The translations under genes were made by a program, and so were the position numbers. The notes under the pieces were generated by a model. It made no database searches and was not told the origin of the DNA. It worked only from the letters and a program-made list of their open reading frames with translations. From the NCBI GenBank assembly GCA_963660915.1, contig CAVLAO010000002.1, positions 69,875 to 133,874 on the forward strand: a stretch of DNA of 64,000 bases, written 5' to 3'. The first letter of the stretch is position 1. Each line of letters opens with the position of its first letter. Positions 7,610 through 16,062 of the stretch are shown in pieces. The stretch is from UMGS1766 sp963660915 (lineage in GTDB: Bacteria; Bacillota; Clostridia; Oscillospirales; Oscillospiraceae).

Positions 7610-8335
7610 ATGGACAAGCAAATAGAGCAACTTCAGCAGTGGGTTGACGAGTCCAACCGCATTGTTTTCTTTGGCGGAGCCGGTGTATCAACGGAAAGCG
7701 GAATACCGGATTTTCGCAGTGTGGACGGACTGTATCATCAGCAGTATTCTGAACCGCCGGAGACTATTTTGAGCCATGATTATTTCATGGATCATACGGA
7801 GGAATTTTATCGTTTCTACCGTAATAAAATGCTGTTTCCCAAAGCCGCGCCGAACCCGGCTCATCAGAAGCTGGCAGAGTTGGAGCAGGCGGGAAAATTG
7901 ACTGCTGTGGTAACGCAGAATATTGACGGGTTGCATCAAAAGGCGGGCAGTAAGCGGGTGTATGAACTGCATGGAGCTGTAAGCCGCAATTTCTGCATGC
8001 GCTGCCATAAAGCTTATGCGTTCGAAGAGGTTATGGCGCAGGAAGGAGTGCCTCACTGCACCTGCGGAGGAACGATCAAGCCGGATGTGGTTCTGTACGG
8101 AGAATGCCTGGATAACGATACGGTAAACGGAGCGATACGGGCGATTCGAGAGGCAGACCTGCTGATTGTTGGAGGCACATCTTTGGTAGTATACCCTGCG
8201 GCTGGCTTGATCAATTACTACAAGGGGAATCGTCTGGTGTTGATCAATCTTCAGCCTACATCGGCGGATGAAATTGCCAACCTTGCGATTCATGATAAAG
8301 TCGGCGAGGTGCTGGATCAAATTGTTGTCAAATAA
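7610..8335 (+). CDS. NAD-dependent protein deacylase, Sir2 family
   Basis: A 241-residue sirtuin. Visible motifs are the NAD-binding FFGGAGVSTESGIPDFR, TQNIDGLH, the catalytic His in ELHGAV, zinc ligands in CMRC and CTCGG, IKPDVVLYGE and GGTSLVVYPA. The protein removes acyl groups from lysines using NAD and makes nicotinamide and O-acyl-ADP-ribose. The length and spacing match the CobB-like class found in Firmicutes. The ATG at 7610 has AAAGAAGGAACCGGG upstream. It is divergent from the double-TetR regulator, which may control it. A strong terminator follows directly, so it is monocistronic. Confidence 0.95.
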   Translation: MDKQIEQLQQWVDESNRIVFFGGAGVSTESGIPDFRSVDGLYHQQYSEPPETILSHDYFMDHTEEFYRFYRNKMLFPKAAPNPAHQKLAELEQAGKLTAVVTQNIDGLHQKAGSKRVYELHGAVSRNFCMRCHKAYAFEEVMAQEGVPHCTCGGTIKPDVVLYGECLDNDTVNGAIRAIREADLLIVGGTSLVVYPAAGLINYYKGNRLVLINLQPTSADEIANLAIHDKVGEVLDQIVVK

Positions 8336-8369
8336 AAAGCGAGCGTGCTGAGTCAGCACGCTCGCTTTC
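8335..8369 (+). terminator. Terminator after the sirtuin gene
   Basis: AAAGCGAGCGTGCTGA and TCAGCACGCTCGCTTT form a near-perfect stem starting at the stop codon. It may also serve the small minus-strand gene ending at 8373. Confidence 0.85.
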
Positions 8370-8372
8370 TGC

Positions 8373-8552
8373 TTAATCTACATCCCAGTCGGCGTAATCG
8401 TCATACTCCGGCGGAAATTCATTATAACCCTTTTTGTGATTTGTCAGTTCGCGCAGATAATCCAACATACCAACGATCGCACAGAACAGTGCGGCAATGG
8501 CCACACAGACGGTCAAAATCTGAGTAACCGTGCGCAGTGTGAACTTCTTCAT
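8373..8552 (-). CDS. 59-residue single-pass membrane protein
   Basis: A short gene on the minus strand encodes MKKFTLRTVTQ, a membrane helix (about residues 10-30), a basic patch (HKKGY) and a strongly acidic, Tyr/Trp-containing tail ending DDYADWDVD. The ribosome binding site AAGGAGGAAC with a 4-6 base gap to ATG is excellent, which makes the gene convincing despite its size. The N-terminus is probably inside. No family recognised; the flanking HD protein is on the same strand upstream. Confidence 0.7.
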   Translation of the reverse strand: MKKFTLRTVTQILTVCVAIAALFCAIVGMLDYLRELTNHKKGYNEFPPEYDDYADWDVD

Positions 8553-8630
8553 AATGTTCCTCCTTCAGGGCATTGCTCTTCCTCTGCAGTTTACTCGTTT
8601 TTGGGGATGATTGCAATACTTTTTGCAAAT

Positions 8631-9317
8631 TTAACTCCTAGATCCTTCGTTGTCGTAATGTTGCTGCATCATGGTGCGAATCTTTTTGTTGAAAAATGGC
8701 TCCGGAGAGCGGCCGATGGCTTGTTGATAACGTTCAAATACCTCTTTTGCCAGAGACACGCGTTGGCGGCTGGAGTCACAGCGCAGATAGCGAGGATTCA
8801 AATCGCCCAGCCGTACCCGATCAAGACCGTCCGAGTCTTTTAGTAATTGCGTAAGATGGGCGGCCCGCTTGTGATCTGACGGGGCATAAAGCGGGAGAAT
8901 CTGTTCGAAATCTGAATCGTGGCGGGAGTGGACATCGACAGCCGTTTGCATCAGCTTTAATTCTTCTCCTTGACGTCCGGTGAGTTCCGATAATCTCTGG
9001 GCAGAGCGATGGCCGTGATAGGGATCGAGGGAGTCGTCCAAACGACCGACATCATGGTAGGAGCAGCATTCCAGCAGCAACTGGGTGTCAATGGGGGAGA
9101 TATGTTCTTCCATGGCACAGAAGCCACCCTGCAGAATGGTACGCTCGATGTGGCCAAGACCGTGCATTTCGCTGACAAACAGGACGTCCTGATTTAAATT
9201 TTTAAACGTTTCCAGGAGCATAGGATAAAGATCCCATTGCTGTAAACGATCAAAATTGGGTTGAAACCTGCCCCAGTTTCCCTGATCCAACAGCTGCAGC
9301 ATAGGACTGTTTGTCAT
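8631..9317 (-). CDS. HD-domain phosphohydrolase, unknown substrate
   Basis: A 228-residue soluble protein with the ordered metal-binding residues of the HD superfamily: His in LGHIERT, the HD pair in SYHDVGR, HGHRSA, HSRHD, and the late Asp in KDSDGLDRVR. Such proteins hydrolyse phosphate esters of nucleotides or second messengers. The substrate is not evident, and no RelA/SpoT synthetase or receiver domain is attached. The promoter is near consensus, and the small membrane protein gene at 8373-8552 lies 78 bases downstream on the same strand. Confidence 0.8.
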   Translation of the reverse strand: MTNSPMLQLLDQGNWGRFQPNFDRLQQWDLYPMLLETFKNLNQDVLFVSEMHGLGHIERTILQGGFCAMEEHISPIDTQLLLECCSYHDVGRLDDSLDPYHGHRSAQRLSELTGRQGEELKLMQTAVDVHSRHDSDFEQILPLYAPSDHKRAAHLTQLLKDSDGLDRVRLGDLNPRYLRCDSSRQRVSLAKEVFERYQQAIGRSPEPFFNKKIRTMMQQHYDNEGSRS

Positions 9318-9344
9318 GTCAGCACCCCCTATTAGGATAATCTT

Positions 9345-9373
9345 ATTATAGCCTTCTCCGGCCGGACAATCAA
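9345..9373 (-). promoter_or_regulatory. Promoter of the HD-domain gene
   Basis: On the minus strand TTGATT (complement of 9368-9373) and TATAAT (complement of 9345-9350) are 17 bases apart, 28 bases before the ATG. Confidence 0.7.
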
Positions 9374-9400
9374 GGCAATTGCTAATGTGTGGGGACAGAA

Positions 9401-9440
9401 GAAAAAGGCGGGGCTGTTGTAACTTAACAGCCCCGTTTTC
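9401..9440 (-). terminator. Terminator of the ilvBNCD operon
   Basis: CGGGGCTGTT and AACAGCCCCG form the stem; on the minus strand it is followed by a T run (complement of AAAAA at 9402-9406). Confidence 0.85.
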
Positions 9441-9443
9441 CTC

Positions 9444-11111
9444 TTACAGAGTCTTTAGAATTGCGCCTTTATCAGCGGAAGTAACCAGACTTGCATAGCG
9501 AGCCAGATAGCCGGTTTTTACCTTGGGCTCCGGCATGACCAGCTTCCCGCGGCGGTCTGCCAAGACGTCGTCGCTTACTTCCAGATGAATGGAATGAGCA
9601 GGAATGTCAATGGAGATGGTGTCGCCTTCCTCTACAAGGCCAATGTTGCCGCCGGCAGCCGCCTCGGGGGAGACGTGGCCGATTGCGGCACCACGGGTAG
9701 CGCCGGAGAAACGGCCATCGGTGATCAGAGCTACGCTTTCACCCAGTCCCATGCCGCAAATGGCAGAAGTGGGATTGAGCATTTCGCGCATGCCGGGACC
9801 GCCCTTGGGACCTTCGTAGCGAATGACGACTACGTCGCCCGGCTTAATGCCGCCGGCATAAATGACGGCAATGGCTTCTTCCTCGGAATTAAACACGCGA
9901 GCGGGGCCGGAGTGCTGCATCATCTCGGGGGCAACGGCAGACTGCTTTACAACGCAGCCGTTGGGAGCCAGATTGCCGAACAAGACTGCGATGCCGCCGG
10001 TTGCCATATAAGGATTGTCAATCGGACGAATGATCTCCGGATTCAGATTCTTTGCATCGGCAATATTTTCACCCACTGTTTTGCCGGTGCAGGTAATGAG
10101 GTCCGTGCGGATGAGACCGGCGTCTGCCAGCTCCTTCATAACAGCGTATACGCCGCCGGCACGGTCCAGATCTTCCATGAAGGTGGGACCGGCAGGAGCA
10201 AGATGACAGAGATTTGGCGTTTTGGCGTTGGCTTCGTTGACCATATTCAGGTCGATGTCGATGCCACATTCGTGGGCAATTGCAGGCAGGTGAAGCATGG
10301 TGTTTGTGCTGCAGCCCAATGCCATATCGATGATTTCAGCGTTGTGGAAAGCCTCGGCAGTCATAATGTCGCGGGGACGGATGTCCTGCTTCAGCAGCTC
10401 CATGATCTGCATGCCGGCCTGTTTTGCCAGACGGATGCGGGCGGAATAGGGAGCGGGAATAGTGCCGTTGCCCCGCAGACCCATGCCAATGGCTTCCGTC
10501 AGGCAGTTCATGGAGTTAGCGGTGTACATACCGGAGCAGCTGCCGCAGGAGGGGCAGGCGTTCTCAATGTATTCTTCCACACCGTTTTCATCCAGCGTGC
10601 CGGCGTGATAAGCGCCAACCGCCTCAAACATGTCGCTCAGGCAGGTGCGTTTACCGTTGGAGAGATGGCCTGCCAACATGGGACCGCCGGAAACGAAAAT
10701 GGTGGGTACATTGATTCGTGCGGCTGCCATCAGTAAGCCGGGCACGTTTTTGTCGCAGTTGGGGATCATGACCAGGGCATCGAACTGATGGGCGATCGCC
10801 ATGCACTCGGTGGAATCGGCGATTAAGTCACGGGTGACAAGAGAATACTTCATGCCCACGTGACCCATGGCGATACCGTCGCAAACTGCAATCGCAGGGA
10901 ATTCGATGGGTGTGCCGCCGGCCATTCGAACACCGGCTTTGACCGCCTCAGAGATCTTGTCCAGATTCATGTGACCCGGGACAATTTCGTTTTTGGAACA
11001 GACGATACCCACCAGCGGGCGTGCCTGTTCTTCCGGTGTCAGGCCAAGTGCAGCAAACAGAGAGCGATTGGGAGCACGGTCGACACCTTTGGTGACGTTA
11101 TCAGAAAGCAT
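9444..11111 (-). CDS. ilvD: Dihydroxy-acid dehydratase
   Basis: IlvD removes water from 2,3-dihydroxy-3-methylbutanoate and its homologue, the third common step to valine, leucine and isoleucine, using an Fe-S cluster. The 555-residue product has the family's cluster Cys residues in NCDKNVPG and ACPSCGSCSGMYTANSMN, the GCSTNTMLHL motif, and the C-terminal GPKGGPGMREML and TDGRFSGATRG. The frame stays open far upstream into the ilvC region, but GGAGG 8 bases before the ATG at 11111 fixes the start and gives the usual family length. It is the last gene of the operon; a hairpin in the ilvC-ilvD gap may lower its expression. Confidence 0.98.
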   Translation of the reverse strand: MLSDNVTKGVDRAPNRSLFAALGLTPEEQARPLVGIVCSKNEIVPGHMNLDKISEAVKAGVRMAGGTPIEFPAIAVCDGIAMGHVGMKYSLVTRDLIADSTECMAIAHQFDALVMIPNCDKNVPGLLMAAARINVPTIFVSGGPMLAGHLSNGKRTCLSDMFEAVGAYHAGTLDENGVEEYIENACPSCGSCSGMYTANSMNCLTEAIGMGLRGNGTIPAPYSARIRLAKQAGMQIMELLKQDIRPRDIMTAEAFHNAEIIDMALGCSTNTMLHLPAIAHECGIDIDLNMVNEANAKTPNLCHLAPAGPTFMEDLDRAGGVYAVMKELADAGLIRTDLITCTGKTVGENIADAKNLNPEIIRPIDNPYMATGGIAVLFGNLAPNGCVVKQSAVAPEMMQHSGPARVFNSEEEAIAVIYAGGIKPGDVVVIRYEGPKGGPGMREMLNPTSAICGMGLGESVALITDGRFSGATRGAAIGHVSPEAAAGGNIGLVEEGDTISIDIPAHSIHLEVSDDVLADRRGKLVMPEPKVKTGYLARYASLVTSADKGAILKTL

Positions 11112-11203
11112 AGGGATAACCTCCATACATTTATTTTGTTTGCGAGAGACAGACAAAAACGTTGGTTCCGTTGGTTCAACCAGCGCTTTTGTCCAACTCC
11201 CCG

Positions 11204-11245
11204 AAAAATCCCCGGCCGAGCGGGTACAGCCCGCCCGTCGGGGAT
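11204..11245 (-). terminator. Hairpin with T run between ilvC and ilvD
   Basis: On the minus strand an ATCCCCG...CGGGGAT stem with an inner GC-rich helix ends in TTTTT, 20 bases after the ilvC stop. It looks like an intrinsic terminator inside the operon, so ilvD is probably read by partial read-through. Alternatively it may be an mRNA-stabilising or processing structure. Confidence 0.65.
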
Positions 11246-11265
11246 GAATTGCGGAAAGATAAGAA

Positions 11266-12318
11266 TTACTTGGAGGCGGCGTCCAGATCGGCGTCACCGG
11301 TTCCGTTGTTCTTCCACAGCATGTTGTTGCGGAGATACTCACCAACGGTCTCCATGGGGTGCTTAGCCAGGGCAGCACGCTTGGAGTTGAAGAAGGTACG
11401 ACCGTTCTTGTTCTCAGCGATCCAACGGCCGGCGAAGGAGCCGTCCTGAATGTCGGACAGGACTGCACGCATGTTGGCCTTGACCTGCTCATGGTCGATC
11501 ACGCGGGGACCGGAGACATACTCGCCGTACTCAGCGGTATCGGAGATAGAGTAGTTCATAGCAGCCACGCCGCCCTTGTTGATCAGATCGATGATCAGCT
11601 TCATCTCATGGCAGACCTCGAAGTAAGCGTTCTCGGGAGCATAGCCGGCCTCGCATAGAGTTTCAAAGCCGCACTGCATCAGGTCGACAACGCCGCCGCA
11701 GAGAACGGTCTGTTCACCGAACAGGTCGGTCTCGGTCTCAATGTCCATAGTGGTCTCCATGATGCCGGCACGAGCACCGCCGATGCCGGCGATGTAAGCC
11801 AGAGCGATGTTCTTGCAGTTGCCGGTGGCATCCTGCTCAACAGCGATCAGGCAAGGCACACCCTGACCGATGACGTACTGACCGCGCACGGTGTGACCGG
11901 GGCCCTTAGGAGCAGCCATGAACACATCGATGTCAGCGGGAGGAACGATCTGCTTGTAGCGGATGTTGAAACCATGAGCAAAGGCCAGAGCGTTGCCGGC
12001 TTCCAGATTGGGAGCGACAGACTCTTTGTAGATGTCGGCAGCGCGCTCGTCGTTGACCAGCATCATGATAATGTCGGCCTTCTTGGCAGCCTCGGCAACG
12101 CTGTAAACCTCGAAGCCGTCCTTGGTAGCCTTGTCCCAGCTCTTACCGGGACGCAGACCGATGATGACATTGCAGCCGGAGTCGCGCAGGTTCATTGCGT
12201 GCGCATGACCCTGGGAGCCGTAGCCGATGACGGCAATGGTCTTACCGTCCAGATAGCTCAGATCGCAATCCTGAGCGTAATACATTTTTGCGTTCATTTC
12301 GTAGCAACTCATGTCCAT
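11266..12318 (-). CDS. ilvC: Ketol-acid reductoisomerase
   Basis: IlvC isomerises and reduces acetolactate or acetohydroxybutyrate with NAD(P)H. The 350-residue class I enzyme has the Rossmann GYGSQGHAHAMNLRDSG, and metal-binding acidic residues in DLFGEQTVLCGG and FETLCEAGY with EVCHE. The basic residue in LRPGKSW is in the loop that usually selects NADPH. Start ATG at 12318 has AGGAG 9 bases upstream. Codon use is strongly biased (GGC, ATC, CTG), as expected for an abundant protein. Third gene of ilvBNCD. Confidence 0.98.
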   Translation of the reverse strand: MDMSCYEMNAKMYYAQDCDLSYLDGKTIAVIGYGSQGHAHAMNLRDSGCNVIIGLRPGKSWDKATKDGFEVYSVAEAAKKADIIMMLVNDERAADIYKESVAPNLEAGNALAFAHGFNIRYKQIVPPADIDVFMAAPKGPGHTVRGQYVIGQGVPCLIAVEQDATGNCKNIALAYIAGIGGARAGIMETTMDIETETDLFGEQTVLCGGVVDLMQCGFETLCEAGYAPENAYFEVCHEMKLIIDLINKGGVAAMNYSISDTAEYGEYVSGPRVIDHEQVKANMRAVLSDIQDGSFAGRWIAENKNGRTFFNSKRAALAKHPMETVGEYLRNNMLWKNNGTGDADLDAASK

Positions 12319-12406
12319 AATGAAAATCTCCTTTTTTCATCTTGCGGACTGCTCTTTTCAGAAGAACAGTCGGTTGAACAGATTTTATATAAGCAGCATC
12401 TCTATT

Positions 12407-12961
12407 TTAGAAGATGTTCTTACCGTAGTCAAATTCGCCCTTTTCCTTTGTGTCCTCATCAATGGTGTACTGACCGCGCTCCAGAGCCACCATGCCGGTG
12501 CGTGCAAGCTCAAGAATGCCAAATTCCTGCAGCAGGTTCTGGATTGCCATAGCCTTGGTCTCATCACCGATGAGGGCAATGGTCAGGCTGCCTTTCGCCA
12601 CATCAATGATGGAGGCGCGGAAGATGTTGGCAATCTGAATGACCTCGTTGCGCACATCCCGGGAAGCGGCAGATACCTTGATCAGCACCAACTCACGGCG
12701 GATGGAATGGCCGGGTGTCAGTTCCTTTACGGAATGAACCGGGAACAGCTTTCGCAGCTGATTGCACAGCTGAAGCGCCTGGCCTTCATCTGCCATAACC
12801 TCGATGGTGATACGGGACACGTCCGGCTCATCCGTTGTGCCAACGGCGAGGGACTCGATATTATACCCCTTGCGGGTGAAGAGACGGGAGACCTGGGACA
12901 GAACGCCGGCCTCGTTGTCCACCAACACAGAGAGGGTGTGACGGGTCACATTTTCGCTCAT
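12407..12961 (-). CDS. ilvN: Acetolactate synthase small (regulatory) subunit
   Basis: A 184-residue regulatory subunit with an N-terminal ACT domain (HTLSVLVDNEAGVLSQVSRLF, then GYNIESLAVG) and the C-terminal small-subunit domain (RELVLIKVSA, then ANIFRASIIDV). It binds the catalytic subunit and gives feedback inhibition by valine or other branched-chain amino acids. It starts 16 bases after the ilvB stop with GGAGG upstream. The 160-180 residue length is normal for the IlvH/IlvN family. Confidence 0.95.
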   Translation of the reverse strand: MSENVTRHTLSVLVDNEAGVLSQVSRLFTRKGYNIESLAVGTTDEPDVSRITIEVMADEGQALQLCNQLRKLFPVHSVKELTPGHSIRRELVLIKVSAASRDVRNEVIQIANIFRASIIDVAKGSLTIALIGDETKAMAIQNLLQEFGILELARTGMVALERGQYTIDEDTKEKGEFDYGKNIF

Positions 12962-12977
12962 GTTCTTAGCCTCCTTC

Positions 12978-14690
12978 TTAATCCAGCAGGAACTTGGTGG
13001 CAGGATCGCCGCCGTTGACCATGGGATGGACCTTGGCGTCCTTGTCGATCATGCAATCAATGACTGCACCGCGTCCGCCGTCCAGGGCTGCCTGGAAGGC
13101 GGCCTCAAACTCGCTTTGATTTGTCACGCGGTAGCCGGGAAGACCATAGGCTTCTGCCAGTTTTACAAAATCGGGGCCACGATCCAAATCGGTCTGGGAA
13201 TAGCGTTTGTCATAGATGAGTGTTTGCCATTGACGAACCATGCCGAGGGTGCGATTGTCGAAGATGCAGACAATCACCGGAAGACCATAATGCTCCATGG
13301 TAGACAATTCGTGGCAATTCATGCGGAAGCAACCGTCTCCGGTGGTGAGAACGACCGGATATTCCGGACAGCCGATGGCGGCACCCATGGCAGCGCCAAG
13401 GCCAAAACCCATAGTGCCCAGACCGCCGGAGGTCAGCAACTGACCGGGGCGATTGAAATGGTAGTACTGAGCAGACCACATTTGATGCTGTCCCACATCG
13501 GTGGCAATGATGGCCTGAGCATCCGTCAGCTTTGTGATAGACTCAAGAATTTCGTTCGGTGCCAGTTTCTCCGGGTCATGGGGAAGAACCGGTTCCTTTA
13601 AATTAAGAATCTTGTCCGACCACTCCGGGTATTCATGGGGCTTCAGTTTTCTGTTCAGCAGTTCCAGCACGCGGCGGGCATCGCCGACGATATGATGATC
13701 CGTAATGACGTTTTTGTCAATCTCGGAGCGATCAATGTCGATGTGCACAATCTTTGCCTGTTTGGCAAAGGTGGCGGGGCTGGTGGCAACACGGTCAGAG
13801 AAACGACAGCCAATGGCAATCAGCAGATCACACTGTGCAGAGGCGATGTTGGAGGCGTGGTTTCCGTGCATGCCGATCATGCCAGTGAACTGAGGATCGT
13901 TACCGGGGCAGGCACCTCCGCCCATGATGGTGGAGGCTACGGGGCAATTCAGCGTGTGATAGAACTTTCGGAATTCTTCCACAGCACCCTTGGAACGGAT
14001 GACACCGCCGCCCACCAGAATAAGGGGACGCTCTGCTACTTCAATCATATCCAGCAGTTTGTCCAAATCAGCCAGATCCGGATCCGGCGTTTTCAGCTCA
14101 TGCTCGGTGCGGTGGAGCAGGCTGGCGATACGGCCGGTTTTGTAATGCTCGCTGAGGGGCAGGGGTTCGTAGTCCGTATAAGTGGCAGTGACGTTTTTCA
14201 GAATGTCAATATGAACCGGACCGGGACGACCGGAGCGGGCAATAGCAAAGGCCTCACGAACCACATCAGCCAGCTTGTCGGCATCTTTCACCAAAAAGTT
14301 GCACTTGGTAATGGGCATCGTAATTCCGGTGATATCAACCTCCTGGAAGGAGTCCTTGCCAATGAGGTTTTCTGTCACGTTACAGGTGATGAATACCACA
14401 GGGGAGGAGTCCAGGTAAGCAGTGGCGATACCGGTGACCAGATTGGTTGCTCCGGGGCCGCTGGTGGCAAAGCAAACGCCGACCTTGCCGGTAGCGCGCG
14501 CATAACCGTCGGCGGCATGAGATGCGCCCTGTTCGTGGGAGGTCAGGATGTGACGAATCTTTTTGTTGTAGCCATGCAGCTCAAATTCATCATAGATGTT
14601 CAGAATGGTGCCGCCGGGATAGCCGAAGACAGTGTCCACGCCCTGCTCCAGCAGGCATTCCATCAGAACTTGGGATGCAGTCATTCTCAT
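12978..14690 (-). CDS. ilvB: Acetolactate synthase large (catalytic) subunit
   Basis: The ThDP enzyme that makes acetolactate or acetohydroxybutyrate. The 570-residue product has the three typical domains: the N-terminal ThDP domain (GYPGGTILNIYDEF, HEQGASHAADGYARATG, with the conserved Glu), a central FAD-binding region, and the C-terminal ThDP/Mg motif GDGCFRMNCHEL...NNRTLG-like (IFDNRTLGMVRQWQ). I chose ATG 14690, 10 bases after AAAGGAGG; longer frames would run back into the T-box leader. First gene of the operon, behind the T-box, and followed closely by ilvN. Confidence 0.97.
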   Translation of the reverse strand: MRMTASQVLMECLLEQGVDTVFGYPGGTILNIYDEFELHGYNKKIRHILTSHEQGASHAADGYARATGKVGVCFATSGPGATNLVTGIATAYLDSSPVVFITCNVTENLIGKDSFQEVDITGITMPITKCNFLVKDADKLADVVREAFAIARSGRPGPVHIDILKNVTATYTDYEPLPLSEHYKTGRIASLLHRTEHELKTPDPDLADLDKLLDMIEVAERPLILVGGGVIRSKGAVEEFRKFYHTLNCPVASTIMGGGACPGNDPQFTGMIGMHGNHASNIASAQCDLLIAIGCRFSDRVATSPATFAKQAKIVHIDIDRSEIDKNVITDHHIVGDARRVLELLNRKLKPHEYPEWSDKILNLKEPVLPHDPEKLAPNEILESITKLTDAQAIIATDVGQHQMWSAQYYHFNRPGQLLTSGGLGTMGFGLGAAMGAAIGCPEYPVVLTTGDGCFRMNCHELSTMEHYGLPVIVCIFDNRTLGMVRQWQTLIYDKRYSQTDLDRGPDFVKLAEAYGLPGYRVTNQSEFEAAFQAALDGGRGAVIDCMIDKDAKVHPMVNGGDPATKFLLD

Positions 14691-14750
14691 GGGATGATTT
14701 CCTCCTTTGGAAGTAGTTAATAGCCGGCAGCGGACGGGCCCGGCGGAATA

Positions 14751-15012
14751 CAAAAAATGCTCCGTCCAGCAAATAGGACGAAGCACTGACTCCGTGGTAC
14801 CACCTAAATTCGCACATAACTAAAATATGTACGCACTCGTGACCCCGATAACGGTGGGTTAGTCCGTTCCTCCCTACTGCCCGAAAAAAACGGGGTTCAA
14901 AAGGACTGCTCACGGGTGACGTTCGGCGTCTGTGTCCTGATAGACGCTTTCAGCACCCGCGCCCTCTCTGCATCACAACACAGCCCTACTCTTCCGCTCA
15001 TCGCTTTTAATT
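14751..15012 (-). promoter_or_regulatory. T-box riboswitch leader of the ilv operon
   Basis: On the minus strand the leader contains the hallmark AATTTAGGTGGTACCACGG (complement of 14792-14810), followed by a terminator helix GCTTCGTCC/GGACGGAGC and a T run (14751-14784). Further 5' are typical Stem I segments including AGAGAGGG, CTGAAA, CGAAC and CACCCGTGAGC. Uncharged tRNA is expected to stabilise the antiterminator and turn on ilvBNCD. A candidate specifier is AUC (complement of 14939-14941, isoleucine) in a loop flanked by GCGTCT/AGACGC, but I could not place the specifier loop with certainty. Confidence 0.93.
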
Positions 15013-15023
15013 GTATGCTACTA

Positions 15024-15052
15024 ATGATACTAATTTGATCTGTTTTTGTCAA
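15024..15052 (-). promoter_or_regulatory. Promoter of the ilv operon
   Basis: On the minus strand a perfect TTGACA (complement of 15047-15052) and TATCAT (complement of 15024-15029) with 17-base spacing lie just upstream of the T-box leader. Confidence 0.75.
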
Positions 15053-15128
15053 TATCTAAACAACAGAAAAAACGGTTTCCATATCCCATGGTTTTCTGTG
15101 CAAAATTTAAGGATTCCTTCGAAAAATC

Positions 15129-15158
15129 TTGACCTGGTTACGGTATTGTTGGTATACT
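15129..15158 (+). promoter_or_regulatory. Promoter of the rubredoxin-like gene
   Basis: TTGACC (15129-15134) and TATACT (15153-15158), 18-base spacing, 40 bases ahead of the ATG. Confidence 0.6.
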
Positions 15159-15198
15159 GCGCTCAAGGTTAACTTTGTAGGGAAGGTGCAAATGGATC

Positions 15199-15465
15199 AT
15201 GGCCAGGATGAATGCGTATGTGTGCAGAATTTGCGGATATACATATGAGGGAGAAACACCGTTGGAAAAATGCCCGCTTTGCAATACGGAAGGAAGCTTT
15301 GCAGAGGGAGTTGCAATGCAGAAAATGGAGAAACTGCAGATAACAGAGCCATCAGAAGAATTACTCCGTCAGCAGGCGACAGAGTTGATCCGGCAACGCA
15401 AGGAAACGGAAGAGCAGGCAAATGTGCTGGATAAAGCGGAATGTGAAAAGATGAAAAACATATAA
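15199..15465 (+). CDS. Small rubredoxin-like zinc/iron-ribbon protein
   Basis: An 88-residue protein whose N-terminal third is a rubredoxin-like knuckle pair: CRICGYTYEGE and CPLCN, the pattern of the C-terminal domain of rubrerythrins. The rest is a charged helix without recognised domain. It may carry iron for electron transfer or peroxide protection, or zinc for structure; the sequence alone does not decide. AAGGTG lies 10 bases before ATG 15199. It has its own promoter and a strong terminator shared with the converging psiE-like gene. Confidence 0.75.
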   Translation: MARMNAYVCRICGYTYEGETPLEKCPLCNTEGSFAEGVAMQKMEKLQITEPSEELLRQQATELIRQRKETEEQANVLDKAECEKMKNI

Positions 15466-15468
15466 ATA

Positions 15469-15506
15469 AATGAAGTGACCGGCATCAGTCGGTCACTTCA
15501 TTTTTT
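15469..15506. terminator. Shared terminator between the rubredoxin-like and PsiE-like genes
   Basis: AATGAAGTGACC and GGTCACTTCATT form the stem with a T run on the plus strand. The 3' end of the minus-strand gene lies inside the hairpin. Confidence 0.8.
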
Positions 15507-15886
15507 CTCTTAAGGGTCTTTTCTCGCCGCAGCACCAACCGAACTCCGTAAAGGAGAGCAACAGAGACCACAGACAGTAGGATTTCCAGAGCGGAATTGC
15601 TGCCGATTATCATGTGACGGGCAACGAGGAACACCAATACTTCAATCACATTCTCTGCGCTGGGCTTGCACAGCATTTTTATGAATTCAATTCCAACCAC
15701 GATATTGAATATATCTTCCAGAAACAACAAAAATGTACCGGTGTCCCCGGACTTGGTGAGCAGAGCAGCGCCCTCGGGGATATAGAGAATTAGGGAAACG
15801 ATGAGCCCGATGCCCACGGCAACTGCCAACAGCAGTTCCAGCATATCGCAGCCCTTTTGAATAAGATTTCGTGCTTTTTCCCGCAT
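15485..15886 (-). CDS. PsiE-like phosphate-starvation-inducible family membrane protein
   Basis: A 133-residue protein with about four membrane helices. The third-helix region VEVLVFLVARHMI-like sequence (VIEVLVFLVARHMIIG) and the VVGIEFIKML segment resemble the PsiE family, whose members are induced by phosphate starvation in E. coli but have no settled molecular function. GGGAGG sits 7 bases before the ATG. A minus-strand promoter TTGTAC-18-TTATAT lies at 15901-15930. No Pho box was recognised here. Confidence 0.65.
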   Translation of the reverse strand: MREKARNLIQKGCDMLELLLAVAVGIGLIVSLILYIPEGAALLTKSGDTGTFLLFLEDIFNIVVGIEFIKMLCKPSAENVIEVLVFLVARHMIIGSNSALEILLSVVSVALLYGVRLVLRREKTLKRKNEVTD

Positions 15887-16062
15887 ACATCTGCCTCCCG
15901 ATATAAGATCTGTTTCTATCTATTGTACAAGAGCAGGAGACATGCCGTCAATCAAAAGAAAATTTTTCATGACACAACTCTGTGACATCTTTAGGAACAC
16001 TCTGCAACGCAGGAACGTTAGGATGACCTCAGAACAAAAGCGTAAGACCGGAGGGAAAGACT

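Noticed and set aside
9585..10736. Long plus-strand frame opposite ilvD
   Set aside because: Mirror frame of a highly biased GC-rich gene; the protein is low complexity and no ribosome binding site is present. The same holds for frames opposite ilvB, the CoA-transferase and feoB.
11112..11492. A longer ilvD reading frame starting inside ilvC
   Set aside because: The extra N-terminus is not similar to IlvD, overlaps ilvC in another frame, and the GGAGG-spaced ATG at 11111 gives the normal length.
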